The notes under the pieces were generated by a model. The model searched no databases. It had not been told where the DNA came from and saw only the letters and a program-made list of their open reading frames with translations. Source: Mycolicibacterium chlorophenolicum (lineage in GTDB: Bacteria > Actinomycetota > Actinomycetes > Mycobacteriales > Mycobacteriaceae). Taken from it: a stretch of 64,000 bases of DNA. Position numbers and translations under genes: made by a program. Shown piece after piece: positions 31,657 to 39,164 of this stretch (position 1 is the stretch's first letter; the number at the start of each line of letters is the position of its first letter). The stretch lies in contig NZ_JYNL01000010.1 in the NCBI RefSeq assembly GCF_001044235.1, forward strand, positions 120,900-184,899, read 5' to 3'.

Positions 31657-32520
31657 GTGACGCTTCTGCTTTCGCTGGGTTCGTCACTGATGTGGGGAGT
31701 GGCCGACTACTTCGGGGGCAAGACCTCGCGCGGCCGCTCCACGGTGGTGGTGGTCTTGATCTCGCAGATGGCGGGGCTACTCGTGGCGGTCTTTGTCGCG
31801 ATCGTGTCGAGTTCCTTTGTCGCGCCGGCCGGATACGTACCGTGGGCCATCGGGGCGGGCCTGGCCGGTGCCTCGGCGGTTCTGCTGTTCTATCAGGCGT
31901 TGGCGATCGGAACGATGGGGATAGTGGCTCCCATCGCTGCGCTCGGCGTCATCATCCCCGTCGTCATTGGGGTGTTCAGTGGCGCCGTGCCTTCGGCACT
32001 ATGTCTGGTCGGAATCGTGGTCGCGATCGGTGGCGTGGTCATCACGGCGCGACCCGCAGGTATTGCGGCCCGCACAGAGCGGCATGCCCTGTCGATCCTG
32101 TTGGCGATCGGCGTCGCAGCGGGATTCGGGTTACTGCAGTACGCGATTTCCGGCGGGGCGGCGCACTCGACGGTGATGACGATGGTCATCATGCGGTGCA
32201 CGTCCGTTCCGCTGCTAGCCCTGGGAACCCTTATGACACTGCGCTCACGACGCCGAAATCCCGAACCCGCACAGCGCTTCCCACCGAAGGTGATCGCCCT
32301 GCTGACCGCCATCGGCATCTCCGACGTCAGTGCCAACCTCTTGTTCGCCCAGGCGAGTGTCTCGGACGCTCTTTCCGTGGTGGCCGTACTGGGATCTCTC
32401 TATCCGTCTGCGACAGTGCTCTTGGCGCGTGTCATCGACCACGAAAGAATGTCGCGATCACAGAATGCTGGTGTCCTGGGCGCCATCACCGGAGTCGCCA
32501 TGATCGCCGCCGGGTCGTAA
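31657..32520 (+). CDS. EamA family (DMT) exporter
   Basis: A 287-residue transporter with ten predicted membrane helices and two EamA repeats (first from LLLSLGSSLMWGVADYFGG; second from HALSILLAIGVAAGFGLLQY). GC content is visibly lower than in the flanking core genes. The likely regulator is the divergent MarR protein. GTG 31657 is the only start before the first helix. It ends 119 bp before the left boundary of the integrated element. Confidence 0.85.
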   Translation: MTLLLSLGSSLMWGVADYFGGKTSRGRSTVVVVLISQMAGLLVAVFVAIVSSSFVAPAGYVPWAIGAGLAGASAVLLFYQALAIGTMGIVAPIAALGVIIPVVIGVFSGAVPSALCLVGIVVAIGGVVITARPAGIAARTERHALSILLAIGVAAGFGLLQYAISGGAAHSTVMTMVIMRCTSVPLLALGTLMTLRSRRRNPEPAQRFPPKVIALLTAIGISDVSANLLFAQASVSDALSVVAVLGSLYPSATVLLARVIDHERMSRSQNAGVLGAITGVAMIAAGS

Positions 32521-32581
32521 AACCCGCTCGCCGTTGCGTCCCTCCGAGACGAGAGTGCGAGCACCCAAAGGCCCCAAACGG

Positions 32582-32612
32582 AAAAAACCGCGGACCTGAA
32601 GTAGGTCCGCGG
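32582..32612 (-). terminator. Rho-independent terminator left behind by tRNA-Pro
   Basis: A perfect 10-bp stem (CCGCGGACCT at 32588-32597 with AGGTCCGCGG at 32603-32612), 5-nt loop, followed on the minus strand by six T residues. It lies 27 bp beyond the duplicated tRNA 3' end, so before integration it would have ended tRNA-Pro transcription. Confidence 0.8.
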
Positions 32613-32638
32613 CTATTCCGATGTCTTGCGACATCACA

Positions 32639-32683
32639 GCGTCGGGCTGACAGGATTTGAACCTGCGACCACTTGACCCCCAG
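32639..32683. repeat. attL: 45-bp tRNA-Pro 3' duplication
   Basis: Identical to 42847-42891. It contains the anticodon loop, 3' anticodon stem, variable region, T arm and 3' acceptor strand of tRNA-Pro(GGG), but no 5' half, so it is not a functional tRNA. Confidence 0.93.
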
Positions 32684-32983
32684 GCTAAATGGCGGTATGC
32701 GTGGGTGTCCGCCAGAGTCCGTTCATGTCTCTGTGGCACAACGGATTAAGTCGCACGCGGACGGTGGCGAACAGATGCGGGAAATCGCGGTCAAATCGAC
32801 GCAATGGCGGTACGAAAGGCGGTACTAGGCGGCGTAAGCAATGTCGGGTACTCGCCATCAGGCGACGACATATCACCGCGCCGCGACATATGCCCGATTC
32901 GGATATTTGCGCTGGCAGCAGCATATGTACGACTTCTGTTGCAGCCCTTGGTAACTTGACTGCTACGGGGTTAGCTTTGGTGC
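32684..32983. other. Left-end non-coding region of the element with GGCGGTA repeats
   Basis: This 300-bp stretch has no credible gene; open frames here lack ribosome-binding sites and family similarity. It holds GGCGGTA at 32691-32697, 32806-32812 and 32818-32824, all in the same orientation, and two CGACATAT motifs near 32866 and 32884. The paired GGCGGTA copies match a similar pair at the other end of the element and are candidate arm-type integrase sites. It also serves as the leader of the 32984 gene. Confidence 0.55.
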
Positions 32984-33343
32984 ATGACAACCACCGCGAA
33001 CACCCCACCGGCCAACCCTGAATCCGCCGCACTCGACCTCCTGGTTCGGATCGCCGAAGCACTTCCCGGCGGCGCCCCTGCAATGCGGGCCGCGCTGCAA
33101 CAGTTCGCCGGCGCCCTCGAACTCGACAGCGCGCTCGCCAGCCTGACCACCGTGGCGGACGCGCGCCTCGCCGCCGCGGCGATCGCCGAAGCAGCCTGCA
33201 CGGCCGACGATCCCGTCGGCGCACTTCGGATACGTGCCGCCGCGATGCGTGCGGGCTGCCGGTTGTCGGAGTTCAATTCCGACAACCCCCACGGCCTGGC
33301 GCAGGCGCTCGATGGCGCCGCGACCGTGCTGGACGTGATGTGA
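32984..33343 (+). CDS. Small helical protein coupled to a tyrosine recombinase
   Basis: A 119-residue Ala-rich, mostly helical protein (LDLLVRIAEALPGGAPAMRA..., then LSEFNSDNPHGLAQALD). I do not recognise a family. Its TGA overlaps the GTG of the downstream recombinase (GTGA at 33340-33343), so the two are translationally coupled and may function together, for instance as a recombination cofactor. Confidence 0.6.
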   Translation: MTTTANTPPANPESAALDLLVRIAEALPGGAPAMRAALQQFAGALELDSALASLTTVADARLAAAAIAEAACTADDPVGALRIRAAAMRAGCRLSEFNSDNPHGLAQALDGAATVLDVM

Positions 33344-34230
33344 GCGGGCCGGCGACGCGCCCGCTTCCGCCGGCGTGGGCCGGCCTGATCGGCGCGTACC
33401 TCGCGGCGCAGGCCGGCGCCGGCCGGTCGCCGGCCACGATCGCGACCCGGCGCGGGCATCTGGCGTTCATGGCGCGCGGGCTGCGGTGCGCGCCGGCGCG
33501 GGTTACGACGGCCGGCATCCTCGCGTGGTTCGGCCGGCAGGCCTGGAGTGTCGAGACGCGTCGCAGCCACCGCAACACCGCCGTCTCGTTCTTCGGATGG
33601 GCGCACCGCGCCGGCTACCTGCCGACGGACCCAGCTGCGGATCTTCCGGTGATGCGTGCGGCAGCGCCGGCGCCCCGGCCGGCGCCGGACGCGGCCTGGT
33701 CCGCTGCGATGGCCGGCGCAGATTCGCGGGTGCGGCTGATGCTGCGTCTCGCGGCCGAGGCCGGCTTACGCCGCGCGGAGATAGCGCGCGTGCATCGCCG
33801 CGACCTCACACGCGGGCCGGCCGGCGCCGAGCTCCTGGTCCATGGCAAGGGCGGGAAGCTGCGCGTCGTGCCGGTCGGCGACGACCTGGCCGCGGCGATC
33901 GCCGGCGCGAATACCCTCAGTCGAGCGGAGGGTATTGGTGTCACAAGGGGTGTCCACTCAACGGACACCCTTCCGGGCTACCTGTTCCCCGGCACCGACG
34001 ACGGGCACCTGTCGCCGCGGTGGGTCGGCAAGCTGATGGCCGGCGCGCTGCCCGATCACTGGACCGCCCACACCCTGCGGCACCGGTTCGCCACCAGGGC
34101 TTACCGCGGATCGCGGAACCTGCGCGCGGTTCAAACGCTGCTCGGGCACTCATCGGTCGCGACAACCGAGCGGTACACCGCGGTCGACGACGACGAGATA
34201 CGGGCCGCGGCAATGGCTGCGCTCGGTTAG
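33340..34230 (+). CDS. Tyrosine recombinase (XerC/D-like), second recombinase of the element
   Basis: A 296-residue protein with an N-terminal SAM-like core-binding domain (WAGLIGAYLAAQAGAGRSPA) and a C-terminal catalytic domain. Catalytic residues are visible: Arg in EAGLRRAEIARV, Lys in VHGKGGKLRVVP, HTLRHRFATRAY (H-x2-R), LLGHSSVATTERY (His and Tyr nucleophile). It is short and Xer-like, without the arm-binding N-terminal domain of phage integrases. Possible roles are dimer resolution of replicating element DNA or a second integration module. Confidence 0.85.
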   Translation: MSGPATRPLPPAWAGLIGAYLAAQAGAGRSPATIATRRGHLAFMARGLRCAPARVTTAGILAWFGRQAWSVETRRSHRNTAVSFFGWAHRAGYLPTDPAADLPVMRAAAPAPRPAPDAAWSAAMAGADSRVRLMLRLAAEAGLRRAEIARVHRRDLTRGPAGAELLVHGKGGKLRVVPVGDDLAAAIAGANTLSRAEGIGVTRGVHSTDTLPGYLFPGTDDGHLSPRWVGKLMAGALPDHWTAHTLRHRFATRAYRGSRNLRAVQTLLGHSSVATTERYTAVDDDEIRAAAMAALG

Positions 34231-34427
34231 ATGTCGAGGTAAGAGACCGCCAATGGAATTGCCGGACCGACTACGAATATGACCGTGCCGCCGTCCGCAA
34301 GTTCCAGTATCAGGTTTTCCGAACGCCCCTCCGAGACTAGTTCGCCGACCTCTTTCAGCGCGTCCCGATTGTCCGGCGTATCGCCGATGTCATAGGTGCT
34401 TGTCCCGTACTCGACCTTGATTCGCAC
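34227..34427 (-). CDS. Hypothetical 66-aa protein
   Basis: A 66-residue beta-rich protein (RIKVEYGTSTYDIGDTPDN..., LILELADGGTVIFVVGPAIP). GTG 34427 lies 2 bp after the upstream stop, so it is the last gene of the long leftward operon. Its stop overlaps that of the converging recombinase gene by 4 bp. I recognise no family; it may be a membrane-independent small regulator or antitoxin-like protein, but nothing visible proves this. Confidence 0.5.
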   Translation of the reverse strand: MRIKVEYGTSTYDIGDTPDNRDALKEVGELVSEGRSENLILELADGGTVIFVVGPAIPLAVSYLDI

Positions 34428-34429
34428 GA

Positions 34430-34642
34430 TCAGCTTCCCTCTCTGCCTTCAACGGCTTGCCGAGCCGCCCGGTGGCGCTGCATCGCTGGCCCCGTCTCGA
34501 TCCTCACCCGCAGCATCCGCATGTACCCGCGCATCCACAGCTTCGCGAGGACCAGTGAGTGGCCGGCGTAGGGGTTACGGTCGCCGGGTTCTGCGAGCGA
34601 CCCGCAGTAGAGCGCGAAGGTGTATTCCGCGCGTTTCGTCAC
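34430..34642 (-). CDS. Hypothetical 70-aa protein, Rmf-like motif
   Basis: A 70-residue basic protein. The segment NPYAGHSLVLAKLWMRGY resembles the NPY...W..GY/GW core of ribosome-modulation-factor-like (Rmf/CrpP) small proteins, many of which occur on phages and mobile elements. If real, it could bind ribosomes; the similarity is by eye and weak. It is followed 2 bp later by the 66-aa gene in the same operon. Confidence 0.5.
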   Translation of the reverse strand: MTKRAEYTFALYCGSLAEPGDRNPYAGHSLVLAKLWMRGYMRMLRVRIETGPAMQRHRAARQAVEGREGS

Positions 34643-34742
34643 CGGGCAATCATGCGGGCATGCGGGCCCGCCGCGGCGGTCCCACGCCGACGACGAGGTC
34701 CGCGCGGAAATGGTGTCGGCGCTGGACTGTGGTTGATCGCCC

Positions 34743-35720
34743 TCATCGTGGGCCAGGTGGCAACGGCGGCCAGTCGGGGTCCCGCTCTCCGACTACCCAT
34801 TCGCCGCTCTCGTCGAGGGTGATTAGTCGCCAGCCGCGCGTTCCGAATTCCGCGCGTTGACGACGCGCTTCGGCCAGCTTCGGCCGGAGAACGCCGCGGC
34901 CGTCGGGACCGAATCGCCCAAGCATCGAGTCGTGTTGCAGGTACAGGCCGAATTCCATTGACTTGCAGAAATATTCGTCGATTGCGATACGGTTTGTGTT
35001 CTCAATCTGTTGCCAAAACCACCCGAAGAACTCCCGCACTTGAGTCGAGTAGGTCGCGATGGGGGTCATGACGTCGACGTTGTCACCGCTGTGCGACGTG
35101 ATGTACTTGCGCCCTTTGGACCGCCAGCCGTCCCACTTGAGGAGCTCGGCGCGGTCGACGGTGATGGTGTTCCACAGGGCTGTCGGGCCGCCACGGCCGG
35201 TACTGGAGAAGTTCGTGGTCATAGACGTGACCGGTATGGCGTAGTGCAGAGAGTAGTTCCGCAGGTCAACCAGGAATGTGGTCGGCTCGTCGCTCAGTAG
35301 CTCGTCGACTTTCGGTGTCCAGACATCCACCTCCCACTTGGTGCGCTTGTCGTCGGTGCCCGGTGCGTGACGCTCAGGCCATACTCGGCGGTGGATGCCG
35401 CGCATGACGTCGCGGAGTGTCGCCAGTGCCGCCAGGTAGTTGTGCAGCAGGCGGGCAGCTTCGCTCCCGAAGTCCTCGGGCAACTCACTCACGAACATCT
35501 GCGTCCCGACGAATTGAGTGAAGTGCTTCTCTAGTTCAACGCTGTTGCCAGCGAAGACGCTAGACGCGCGGTTCAGCTGTTCGAACCAGTCCCGGTACAT
35601 CTTGCCCGGCAGTGCGTCCAGGTGAGCGTTCCGGCTGTCCATCATCTCCCCGAATGGCGACTTATGGGTGGTCGCGTCGGTGTCGTCGTCAGCGTCTTCC
35701 TGGTGGTCAGGGGTGTCCAC
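34743..35720 (-). CDS. HEPN-like protein with R-x4-H motif (candidate defence RNase)
   Basis: A 325-residue, mainly helical protein from GTG 35720. The segment FLVDLRNYSLHYAIPV contains R154-N155-x3-H159, the R(N/H)x3-5H signature of HEPN RNases found in abortive-infection and toxin systems. It follows a predicted helix pair (SEAARLLHNYLAALATLRDV). GC content is clearly lower than the neighbouring terminase gene and codons are less GC-biased, suggesting separate acquisition. Located between terminase and the element's left end, a usual cargo position. No named family was recognised and no antitoxin is proven; the small genes at 34227-34642 are candidates. Confidence 0.6.
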   Translation of the reverse strand: MDTPDHQEDADDDTDATTHKSPFGEMMDSRNAHLDALPGKMYRDWFEQLNRASSVFAGNSVELEKHFTQFVGTQMFVSELPEDFGSEAARLLHNYLAALATLRDVMRGIHRRVWPERHAPGTDDKRTKWEVDVWTPKVDELLSDEPTTFLVDLRNYSLHYAIPVTSMTTNFSSTGRGGPTALWNTITVDRAELLKWDGWRSKGRKYITSHSGDNVDVMTPIATYSTQVREFFGWFWQQIENTNRIAIDEYFCKSMEFGLYLQHDSMLGRFGPDGRGVLRPKLAEARRQRAEFGTRGWRLITLDESGEWVVGERDPDWPPLPPGPR

Positions 35721-35752
35721 ATCGCCGAAGGTACGCCACGACGGGATTGCAC

Positions 35753-37174
35753 TCAGGAGAGGATGATGGCTTCCCGCTGGCTCGTTCGGCGCCCATACGG
35801 GCGCGCCGGCCGTACGCAGCCGACACCCCACAGCGCCAGCGAGGCTGCGATGAGCGCCGACGAGCCGGGGGCTTTGCGGTCCCAGCCGAACGCTTGCCCG
35901 CCCAGCATCGGCCGCTGCTTCGCCGCGAGCACGCCGCGCGATAGTTCGACCTGACCGCGATGTTTCAGTTCGTCGTCGGCGACGGCGTCGACGAACTGGC
36001 CGGCGGCGATCGCGACGTCGCGGTGCCCGACCCGCGTCGGGCGCACCCGCGCGCCGGTCCAGTCGAGCTCAGCCAGGGCGCCGCGCTCGTCGATGACGAC
36101 GGCGCGCACCCGCGGCCCGATATGCCCCGCGATCCAACCGGGCAGCCACGTCACTCCTGGCGCCGTCATGTACCACTCGACGTGTAGCCGGCCATCTTTG
36201 CGCCGGCCCGCGACGCACACTGTTGCCGCGTCGCGCGACGGCCCCGCGTCGACGCCGATCGCAAGATCGGCCGCGGGCACTGAGCTCGGGTCGGTCAGCG
36301 CCTCCCACACGGAAGCGTCGAAAACCTGATCGCCGGCGGCGCGCGGAACCCACATCGACAGTCGTTCGGCCCGGAACGTGTCCGGTGGCAGGACGGCCCG
36401 GTCGTCGATGATGGCCTGTAGCGGGACGCGGCCGGTCGCCACGGCCGGGTTCGTGCGTATCCACACGTCGTGGTCGTCGATGTCGTCGCCCCACTCGGCG
36501 CACCATTCCCACCAGGCGAGCCGCGAGTTCAGTCCGTCGCGTGCCGACTTGCGCATCGTGGTGAACGCTTCGGAGTCGTGCGTCGGTCCCGGCGCGGTCC
36601 CGAAGAACAACGACTGTGCCCGCGGCCGGGAGTAGACGGTGGGTTGCAGCGCGCCGACCTCGGCGGCCGGCAGATCCTCGGCTTCGTCGACGATGAGCCG
36701 GTCGATGGTCAGTCCGCGGCCGGCCGACGCCGAGCGTGTCGTGAACGCGATTCGCGCCCCGGTGTCGAGCTCGACGTACTCGGCGCCGATCATCTGCGAG
36801 TGCCGGCGTACCCGGCCCGCGAGGTCGGCGTCGGACTGGATCACCGACCACAGCCGGCGGAACGCGTCGCTCGACGTCTTCACCGCGTGTGCGGTGTGCA
36901 AGATCTGCTCGCCGAGCTCGAATAGCCCGAAGAGCTCCAGCGCCAACAGGATCTGGCCCTTGCCGGACTGGCGGGCCACCACGACGCCGGCCTGCGACGC
37001 TGACCACGTTCCGTCTGACTCCCGCAGGATGCCGCGCACGATGTCGGCCTGCCAGCCGTCGAGCGGAACCCCGTACGCGGCGGCGAGCTCGACGCAATCC
37101 CTACCCGTCAGGTCGCTGCCGTCGGGCACCCGCGAGAACGTCGGCGCCGTCGCTGGCCTCGTCCTGGTCCTCAT
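35753..37174 (-). CDS. Phage terminase large subunit
   Basis: A 473-residue TerL. ATPase: Walker A ARQSGKGQ at 67-74 and Walker B IVDEAE at 161-166, with an FGTAPGP coupling segment near 191-197. Nuclease domain: D309 (AIGVDAGPSRDA), D362 (VVIDERGA) and D432 (GWDRKAPGSSAL) keep the three acidic metal ligands. Thus both DNA translocation and cleavage activities look intact, and the length is normal. ATG overlaps the upstream small gene's TGA (ATGA at 37171-37174). It is the only clear DNA-packaging motor in the element; no portal gene follows. Confidence 0.92.
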   Translation of the reverse strand: MRTRTRPATAPTFSRVPDGSDLTGRDCVELAAAYGVPLDGWQADIVRGILRESDGTWSASQAGVVVARQSGKGQILLALELFGLFELGEQILHTAHAVKTSSDAFRRLWSVIQSDADLAGRVRRHSQMIGAEYVELDTGARIAFTTRSASAGRGLTIDRLIVDEAEDLPAAEVGALQPTVYSRPRAQSLFFGTAPGPTHDSEAFTTMRKSARDGLNSRLAWWEWCAEWGDDIDDHDVWIRTNPAVATGRVPLQAIIDDRAVLPPDTFRAERLSMWVPRAAGDQVFDASVWEALTDPSSVPAADLAIGVDAGPSRDAATVCVAGRRKDGRLHVEWYMTAPGVTWLPGWIAGHIGPRVRAVVIDERGALAELDWTGARVRPTRVGHRDVAIAAGQFVDAVADDELKHRGQVELSRGVLAAKQRPMLGGQAFGWDRKAPGSSALIAASLALWGVGCVRPARPYGRRTSQREAIILS

Positions 37175-37404
37175 CGTGCCGCGCGGCGGCGCCGGCGGGC
37201 CGCTATCTCGTCGAGCTTCGACCCAGCAGCCGGCGGTGCCGTCTGCCCGAGCGCAGCGACCACGATCCGATACTCCCGCGAGGCCGACACCACATCGCGC
37301 GGCGACGTTTCCGGGCTGTCGATGATGCCCGCCAAACGGTCCCGCAGGGCTTCCAGACGGCCCCGATCAGTCGTCGGTTTCGGCTTCCTCTTTGCTGTGG
37401 TCAC
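37171..37404 (-). CDS. Small terminase-like protein
   Basis: A 77-residue basic protein from GTG 37404: VTTAKRKPKPTTDRGRLEAL, then RDRLAGIIDSPETSPRDVVS, ending SKLDEIAARRRRRAAR. Its position directly upstream of and overlapping TerL, size and helical, basic character fit short actinophage small terminase subunits, which recognise the packaging site. Sequence similarity alone is not decisive. Confidence 0.62.
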   Translation of the reverse strand: MTTAKRKPKPTTDRGRLEALRDRLAGIIDSPETSPRDVVSASREYRIVVAALGQTAPPAAGSKLDEIAARRRRRAAR

Positions 37405-37429
37405 TTGGGGCTCCAGATGTATCCCTATG

Positions 37430-37475
37430 CCAGGGGGGGTCGCTTGGATCGTGCTCGAAGGAGACTCCCCCCTGG
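37430..37475. other. GC-rich inverted repeat beside TerS (cos/pac candidate)
   Basis: CCAGGGGGG at 37430-37438 and CCCCCCTGG at 37467-37475 form a 9-bp perfect inverted repeat with a 28-bp centre, lying in the short gap between the HNH gene and the small-terminase gene. Packaging sites often sit here in phages with HNH-TerS-TerL order. It has no T-tract, so a simple terminator is less likely. Confidence 0.35.
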
Positions 37476-37501
37476 TCTTTGTTCGGGCTGGTCGGGGGTT
37501 G

Positions 37502-37780
37502 TCATCCGAGTGCGCCGCTGTTGCGGCCGACGGTGCCGTCGGGTTGGTTGCTGCGGCGTTCGTTGCAGTGCTTGTGTGCTGGGCGCAGCTGGCCGTGGCC
37601 GTGGTCGTCGCCGCCGTGGCTGGTGGGGGTGGCGTGGTCGACGACGAACGAGTCGGGTTCGGGCCAGGGCACGGCGAGGTCGATGGGTCGGCCGCAGAAG
37701 CAGCACGGTTCGCCGGCGCGGACGCGGAGCGCGATGCGGCGACGTGCTCGGTCGCGGATGGCCTTGGACGCGAACGGCAT
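37502..37780 (-). CDS. HNH endonuclease (phage packaging type)
   Basis: A 92-residue HNH nuclease: CCFCGRPID (Zn cysteines 26-29), VVDHATPTSHGGDDH (catalytic D48-H49) and LRPAHKHCNERRSN (HNH helix, second Zn pair). It lies directly upstream of the terminase genes. In HK97-type and related phages such HNH proteins are needed with terminase for specific cos cleavage, so it probably belongs to the packaging module rather than being a homing nuclease. Confidence 0.88.
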   Translation of the reverse strand: MPFASKAIRDRARRRIALRVRAGEPCCFCGRPIDLAVPWPEPDSFVVDHATPTSHGGDDHGHGQLRPAHKHCNERRSNQPDGTVGRNSGALG

Positions 37781-37784
37781 CGGG

Positions 37785-37919
37785 TCAGTCCTCGTCGACC
37801 TGTTCGTCGTCGCCCCATGTCCGGCTGGTGACGAATGTGACGCCGGGTTGTGGGTTGTGGACGCCGTTGCATCGGGTGCAGTGGTCGCCGTCGGGTGCGC
37901 ATTTCGGGTTGGGGGTCAT
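37785..37919 (-). CDS. 44-aa zinc-ribbon-like protein
   Basis: A 44-residue protein (MTPNPKCAPDGDHCTRCNGV, ending GDDEQVDED). C7, C14 and C17 with His13/His21 could bind one zinc ion, and the C-terminus is strongly acidic. It sits 4 bp upstream of the HNH start in the operon. No family is recognised. The start ATG 37919 has CAGGA upstream. The 116 bp between it and the next gene holds nothing I can identify. Confidence 0.5.
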   Translation of the reverse strand: MTPNPKCAPDGDHCTRCNGVHNPQPGVTFVTSRTWGDDEQVDED

Positions 37920-38035
37920 GTCCTGGTCCTCATCGTCGTGGTGGACCTCGCGGCGGCGCGGTCGCGGATCGGGAACTCCGTTCGCGCCGGCCGCGAGGCT
38001 GTCGGTAGTGGCGCTCTCTACGCCACTGGATTGGG

Positions 38036-38800
38036 TCAGCCGATGCGGTTGTCGGCGAGCTCGAACTCCTGCTCGTAGTCGTCGGCCGCGCCTTCGTGTC
38101 GTTCGACGCGTGCACGGAACTCGTCGAGAGTGGCGAGCTCGAGCGGCAGGCCGTGGCGGGCGAGGTTCCAGGCGTCGAGACGGCGGGCCGTCTGCCGTAC
38201 GGCTGTCAGGCCGGCCGCGTCGGCGTCGGCGAATATCAGTGCCTTGTGCCCGCTGTAGTCGATCCTGGCGGCGTCGGCGAACCCGGTGAACCCTTGGACG
38301 GCAGCGGCCCACATGGTGGTGGCTCGTTGGGCGTCGCTCCACTGCTGGACGGCGGCGGGCCCGCGCGTGATGACGCTCCGGACGTCGTCGAGGTTGTCGA
38401 CCCCGAGCTCGGTCGCGGCGATCGTCAGCGCCGCGGAGTGCTCGCTGAGCGCGTCTGCCCACTCGTCGAGCACGACGTCGGCGAACTCGACGAGGGTGGC
38501 CCGCTGCTGTTGCATACTGCGCCGGCGGGCCGCGTCCGCGATGCCGTGCCCTTGATTGGCGAGCATCCGCTCAATAACGAGTCGCTGGACGGCCTTGTCG
38601 GTGTGGAAGGCGCGGCCGGCTTCGATGGCGTCAAGGACCGCCTCGTTGAGGTCGCCAGCACCGCGGAGCATCGTTTCGGCGGTGTGGGTGAGGTTGTCGG
38701 CGTGGTCCAGCTGCTCGACGAGTGCTGGCGGCAGCGGTACGCCGAGCGTTTCGGCGCCTTTCCTGACCTGCGATGCGTAGAGGCGCGGGGTGGGTTGCAT
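38036..38800 (-). CDS. Hypothetical element protein, 254 aa
   Basis: A 254-residue, largely helical and acidic protein from ATG 38800 (MQPTPRLYASQVRKGAETLG), preceded by AAAGGA. The middle part (RRSMQQQRATLVEFADVVLD) looks coiled-coil prone. It ends EQEFELADNRIG. No domain is recognised; position between regulatory genes and the packaging module would suit a redirecting or scaffolding protein, but this is inference from context. Confidence 0.6.
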   Translation of the reverse strand: MQPTPRLYASQVRKGAETLGVPLPPALVEQLDHADNLTHTAETMLRGAGDLNEAVLDAIEAGRAFHTDKAVQRLVIERMLANQGHGIADAARRRSMQQQRATLVEFADVVLDEWADALSEHSAALTIAATELGVDNLDDVRSVITRGPAAVQQWSDAQRATTMWAAAVQGFTGFADAARIDYSGHKALIFADADAAGLTAVRQTARRLDAWNLARHGLPLELATLDEFRARVERHEGAADDYEQEFELADNRIG

Positions 38801-38813
38801 GATGTCGGTCCTT

Positions 38814-39164
38814 TCAGTACATCGGGTCGTGCGTGGGATCAGCGATGGTTCGGGCGAAGTCCGCGAGGCGTTGTCGGTCGGTGGGCGGGCCAGGTTTTCC
38901 GGGGTTGCCACCTTCGCGCGCGACGTGGTTACCGCGGCTGGTCTTGGGTCGCGACGGTGCGGAGAGCCGGTCGACGACTTCTGCGAACCAGTCGCGTTCC
39001 CGTTCGGCCATGACGGCGCGGAGGAACTGCCGCGCCGGATCTTCGGGGGCGGCAGCGCGTTTGTGTAGCTGCTCTCGCTGGTCGTCGCTCAGGCTGTCGA
39101 CGAGTTCTTCTAGCTCGCCGTCGGTCATGGAGGCGATGATTCGTTCCCGTTCTTGGCGGTTCAC
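38814..39164 (-). CDS. Hypothetical element protein, 116 aa
   Basis: A 116-residue charged protein: helical N-terminus (NRQERERIIASMTDGELEEL, then DSLSDDQREQLHKRAA) and a basic, Pro/Gly-rich C-terminal half. ATG 39164 overlaps the upstream gene's stop (ATGA at 39161-39164). Family unknown. Confidence 0.58.
   Translation of the reverse strand: MNRQERERIIASMTDGELEELVDSLSDDQREQLHKRAAAPEDPARQFLRAVMAERERDWFAEVVDRLSAPSRPKTSRGNHVAREGGNPGKPGPPTDRQRLADFARTIADPTHDPMY

Noticed and set aside
32639..32683. A second tRNA-Pro gene
   Set aside because: Only the anticodon loop to 3' end is present; the 5' acceptor, D arm and 5' anticodon stem are missing.
37171..37902. 243-aa minus-strand protein overlapping the HNH gene
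   Set aside because: The upstream part is an Arg/Thr/Pro-rich shadow of the HNH gene; only the last 77 residues, from GTG 37404, are kept as the small-terminase-like protein.
37785..38462. 225-aa minus-strand protein
   Set aside because: All but the last 44 residues are an Arg/His-rich shadow of the 38036-38800 gene; only the segment from ATG 37919 looks real.
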